Positions 61,628 to 64,000 of a stretch of 64,000 nucleotides of DNA are shown piece by piece. The stretch covers positions 49,330 to 113,329 of the forward strand of contig NZ_JAETWA010000006.1 in the NCBI RefSeq assembly GCF_016774335.1, written 5' to 3'. This DNA comes from Luteimonas saliphila (GTDB taxonomy: Bacteria; Pseudomonadota; Gammaproteobacteria; Xanthomonadales; Xanthomonadaceae). The stretch's first letter is position 1. Each line of letters starts with the position of its first letter. A program made the translations under genes and the position numbers. Below the pieces are notes generated by a model. That model saw only the letters and a list, made by a program, of their open reading frames with translations. It was not told the DNA's origin and made no database searches.

Positions 61628-62785
61628 TCAGGCCCGGACCTTGACCAGCGTGATGCGGTGCGGACCGGTGATGACGGGGATGTGTCCGGTCAGCATCACG
61701 TCGATTTCGGAGTCGCCTGTGTCGACCTGCAGCGCCCCGGCGGGCAGATTGATCAGCTTCTCGACAGTCGAGATCACGTTGATCCTGTCGCGTCCCACCC
61801 TGCGGATGACCTCGGCGCTGATCTGCTGGTTGCCGCGCCCGAACAGGCTGCCCTGTCCGCCGAGCACGCTGACGATGATCTCGGCCTCACGCCCTTCGAT
61901 GATCCGCAGGAGTGCCTGTTCATTGAGGTCCAGGCCAATGGCCTGACGATCCAGAACCGCATCGATACCCAACAGCGTGGACGGGATGCCGAGGGCGTCC
62001 GCCACACGCCGGGTGGTCGTTCCCGGCCCGAGGATGTAGATCCTGCCGGCGCGCATGCCCTCGGCTACTTGCCGCGCCACGGCGTCAAGTGTTTCGTTCT
62101 CGCCGGGGACCGAGCCCGCCTTTGCGTTCTGCACAAGGCGACGTTCGAACGGGCTGCGCGCGTGACCATACAGCTGCGCCGAGACCGTGCCCGCACGGAC
62201 CGCATCCTCGTCCAGGTCCATGACTTCGGCATCGCGCAATAGCGCGCGCGGGCTGCCAGCCAGGAACAGCGCGGCGAGGTGACCGGCGTTGGCGGGTGTC
62301 GTACCAAAGACGGCCGAGTGCATCTTTACGCCGGCAGGCACGCCCAACATCGGCACCTGCTGGCCGCTCGCGCCAAGGATGTCGCGCGCGGTACCGTCGC
62401 CGCCTGCAAAGAGGATCAAGTCGACGCCCCGGTCCGCCATGGATTCTGCGGCCTCGCGCGTATCGATGCTGGTGGATGACCCGACGTGTGGAATATCCAG
62501 CACGCTGGGCTCGATCCCCGCTTCGCGCACTACCTGCTCGCCCATTGGTCCGGCGACGGTGATGACATTCACCTGCGGCAACGATGCGGTCAAACGGTCG
62601 ATGGCTTTCGCCGCTCTTTCTCCTGCGACTGGGCGGGCGCCGCGACGCATGGCCTCGTTGACGGTCGCCTGACCATCCGTGCCCTTCAGGCCGACGCTCC
62701 CGCCCATTCCCGCGACCGGGTTGACGATGAACCCCAACAGAGGGGGGCTCCGGTCGGGAACACCTGTACGATCGGAATCAACCAT
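61628..62785 (-). CDS. ATP-NAD kinase family protein (AcoX-like)
   Basis: A 385-residue protein of the ATP-NAD/diacylglycerol kinase superfamily. The N-terminal LGFIVNPVAGMGG (NPxAG) and the LILFAGGDGTARDIL motif (GGDGT) are the nucleotide-binding signatures. VPMLGVPAGVKMHSAVFGTT and ILGPGTTTRRVADALGIPST are marks of the AcoX-like branch, found next to acetoin or amino-acid dehydrogenase genes. It is not the essential housekeeping NadK, which is shorter. The ATG start has GAGGTG upstream; a GTG four codons earlier is the alternative. It is the first gene of the gcvPA-gcvPB operon, suggesting a role in nucleotide or cofactor supply for glycine decarboxylation. Confidence 0.82.
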   Translation of the reverse strand: MVDSDRTGVPDRSPPLLGFIVNPVAGMGGSVGLKGTDGQATVNEAMRRGARPVAGERAAKAIDRLTASLPQVNVITVAGPMGEQVVREAGIEPSVLDIPHVGSSTSIDTREAAESMADRGVDLILFAGGDGTARDILGASGQQVPMLGVPAGVKMHSAVFGTTPANAGHLAALFLAGSPRALLRDAEVMDLDEDAVRAGTVSAQLYGHARSPFERRLVQNAKAGSVPGENETLDAVARQVAEGMRAGRIYILGPGTTTRRVADALGIPSTLLGIDAVLDRQAIGLDLNEQALLRIIEGREAEIIVSVLGGQGSLFGRGNQQISAEVIRRVGRDRINVISTVEKLINLPAGALQVDTGDSEIDVMLTGHIPVITGPHRITLVKVRA

Positions 62786-63323
62786 CGTGCACCTCACTTG
62801 TCAGCGGCATCGGTCTCTCGGAGACATGCGCCACGTCGTCTGTCAATGCAGGTCGCTGTGCGTGATGCCATCGACCGCGGCCATTCCGCTGGCGTCTCTG
62901 TCGACGTGGGTCTTGGCGGTCATTCGCTCGCGCTCCTCATGGCTCTGGATCGGCGGGAGGATGAGCAGGTCAGCCTCCTTGACGTCAGTGTCGATCAGGA
63001 GGGCGCAAAGCGATTGTCGTTCTATACGGTGATTTGGATCGAACCACCGCTGGAAATGTATTCCGATTCACTTGAGAGAGTGTGGGCATGCGCTGTTCGG
63101 CGAACTGAAACTCACTCCAGACTCCAACGGCACGCATCCACTGCGGGAGCGGCGTGCGAATCGCCTGCTCTGTGAGCATCGCCGAGGCATCCACCAGGGG
63201 TGGCACGCCGATTAGCGCTCCGCGGGATCGTCCACACCTACGCTGCGCCCGCCGTCTGCGTGGTCGAATTGGTATCGGCTAGAATTGGAATTGACGACGA
63301 CGCAATCTGAACCGGTGGACTCG
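62786..63323. other. Region between the gcvP operon and the LuxR-family gene
   Basis: About 540 bases with divergent promoters presumably at both ends. Next to the kinase-like gene there is a short hairpin GTCTC-CGA-GAGAC on the minus strand. The middle carries an amidohydrolase remnant. A minus-strand 26-codon frame starting MTAKTHVDRDASG is too short and isolated to call. No complete gene is seen. Confidence 0.4.
63066..63206 (-). pseudogene. Fragment of a YtcJ-like amidohydrolase
   Basis: About 47 codons whose product (DASAMLTEQAIRTPLPQWM, RAVGVWSEFQFAEQRMPTL, SQVN) aligns with the intact amidohydrolase of this window (DAMAMLRAQVARTPAPQWV, RVIGGFTEYQFVEKRLPTL, DEIN). It is similar but not identical, so it is the remnant of a diverged second copy. 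Both the start and the rest of the gene are missing. Confidence 0.65.
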
Positions 63324-64000
63324 ATGCGGCCCCGCGCTGGCGCACCACGGTTGTCTCTGCTCGGACGGCGCACCGAGCGTTCGACGATCGAGCGGGTGCT
63401 GGCCCGGGCGCAGGACGGGCAGGGCGGTGTGCTCGTGGTGCGCGGGGAAGCAGGCATCGGGAAGACTGCGCTGCTCGAGTACGCCCGCGCCACCGCGACG
63501 ACATCGGGGTTTCGGGCGGAGTACGCGGCCGGAGTGGAGTCCGAGACCCAGTTCGCGTTCGCGGGCCTCCACCAGTTGTGCGCGCCGCTGCTGGACAGGG
63601 CCGGCGCGCTGCCCGACCCGCAGCAGAGTGCCTTGGGCGTGGCGTTCGGCATGCGCGACGGCGCTGCGCCGGACCGGTTCCTGGTCGGGTTGGCGACCCT
63701 CAACCTGTTGGCCGAGGTGGCCGAGGACGGCCCGCTGCTGTGCCTTGTCGAGGATGCACAATGGTTGGATCAGGCGTCCGCGCAGGTCCTTGCGTTCGTG
63801 GCGCGGCGACTGGTGGCCGATCGGATCGCGTTGGTGTTCGCGCTGCGCGACCCGACCGATCGCGATGTCAGCGCCTTCGTCGACTTGCCCGAACTGCGGC
63901 TGGACGGGCTCGGACAGAAGGATGCACGGGCGCTGCTGGCCGCTGCCGTCGGCGCACCGCTCGACAACGCGGTGCGCGACCGGATCGTCGCCGAGGCGCG
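63324..64000 (+). CDS. LuxR family regulator with N-terminal AAA ATPase (LAL type), 3' end outside window
   Basis: The first 225 residues of a large ATP-binding regulator of the LAL (MalT-like) type. The start MRPRAGAPRLSLLGRRTERS is followed by a Walker A loop GEAGIGKT at residues 41-48. The region FAFAGLHQLCAPLLDR is typical of this family, and the Walker B is LLCLVEDAQWLDQAS. The frame stays open to the window edge. Full-length relatives are about 900 residues with a C-terminal LuxR helix-turn-helix, which is not visible here. Such proteins are most common in actinobacteria, so acquisition by transfer is possible. It is divergent from the gcvP operon. Confidence 0.8.
   Translation, partial: MRPRAGAPRLSLLGRRTERSTIERVLARAQDGQGGVLVVRGEAGIGKTALLEYARATATTSGFRAEYAAGVESETQFAFAGLHQLCAPLLDRAGALPDPQQSALGVAFGMRDGAAPDRFLVGLATLNLLAEVAEDGPLLCLVEDAQWLDQASAQVLAFVARRLVADRIALVFALRDPTDRDVSAFVDLPELRLDGLGQKDARALLAAAVGAPLDNAVRDRIVAEA

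Noticed and set aside
61606..63060. Glycine riboswitch upstream of the gcvP operon
   Set aside because: The conserved glycine-aptamer elements were not found on the minus strand; only a short GTCTC-CGA-GAGAC hairpin is present.

Overview
The window is high-GC DNA from a gammaproteobacterium of the Lysobacter/Xanthomonas group (Lysobacteraceae). The assignment rests on the sequence of PpsA, the divergent ppsA/ppsR pair, oligoribonuclease, the EcsC-like and DUF1249 proteins, and the abundance of TonB-dependent receptors (TBDTs) with N-terminal STN domains. It is inference from protein similarity recalled from the families, not a database search.

Layout. (1) 1-7,840 is a conserved housekeeping block: the end of a hybrid histidine kinase, a DUF2721 membrane protein, orn, an EcsC-like protein, the divergent ppsA and ppsR, a DUF1249 protein, a small hypothetical gene, and tRNA-Ala and tRNA-Glu with a terminator. 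(2) 8,150-10,273 holds a GlxA-type regulator and a secreted DJ-1/PfpI protein. (3) 10,299-50,307 is the main feature. Five same-strand modules each run ECF sigma factor, FecR anti-sigma factor, STN-type TBDT, and secreted S9-like serine peptidase. A 5'-truncated peptidase gene precedes them. Four of the five peptidases (modules 1, 2, 3 and 5) look like AtxE2-type lasso-peptide isopeptidases, with a Ser-Glu-His arrangement and shared cysteine pairs. Module 4 carries a conventional Ser-Asp-His S9 peptidase instead. No lasso-peptide biosynthesis gene is visible. (4) Between modules lie a GNAT/MarR pair, a candidate small RNA behind an ECF-type promoter, gene remnants, and a three-gene block (acyltransferase, membrane protein, winged-helix regulator). 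(5) 50,465-51,786 is a small integron-cassette-like segment: an attC site, a class D beta-lactamase, a decayed attC and a truncated HIT gene. (6) 51,919-57,452 encodes an alginate-export-type porin, an MFS exporter, a Tat-type amidohydrolase and a DoxX protein. (7) 57,631-62,785 encodes an isochorismatase-like hydrolase and an operon of an ATP-NAD-kinase-like protein with gcvPA and gcvPB. (8) The right edge has an amidohydrolase remnant and the start of a LuxR-family regulator with an AAA ATPase.

How the genes work together. Each module has the parts of a complete cell-surface signalling circuit. A ligand bound by the TBDT would signal through its STN domain to FecR, FecR would release the sigma factor, and the sigma factor would raise TBDT and peptidase expression. 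The ligand would be imported and opened or cleaved in the periplasm. In modules 1, 3 and 5 the DNA upstream of the sigma gene and upstream of the TBDT gene shares a module-specific two-block motif with exactly conserved spacing, and module 2 shows a weaker pair. This suggests autoregulated and mutually insulated circuits. My reading is a repertoire for sensing, importing and linearising lasso peptides (or similar compact peptides) made by other bacteria. The ligand class is inferred from the peptidases and has not been shown.
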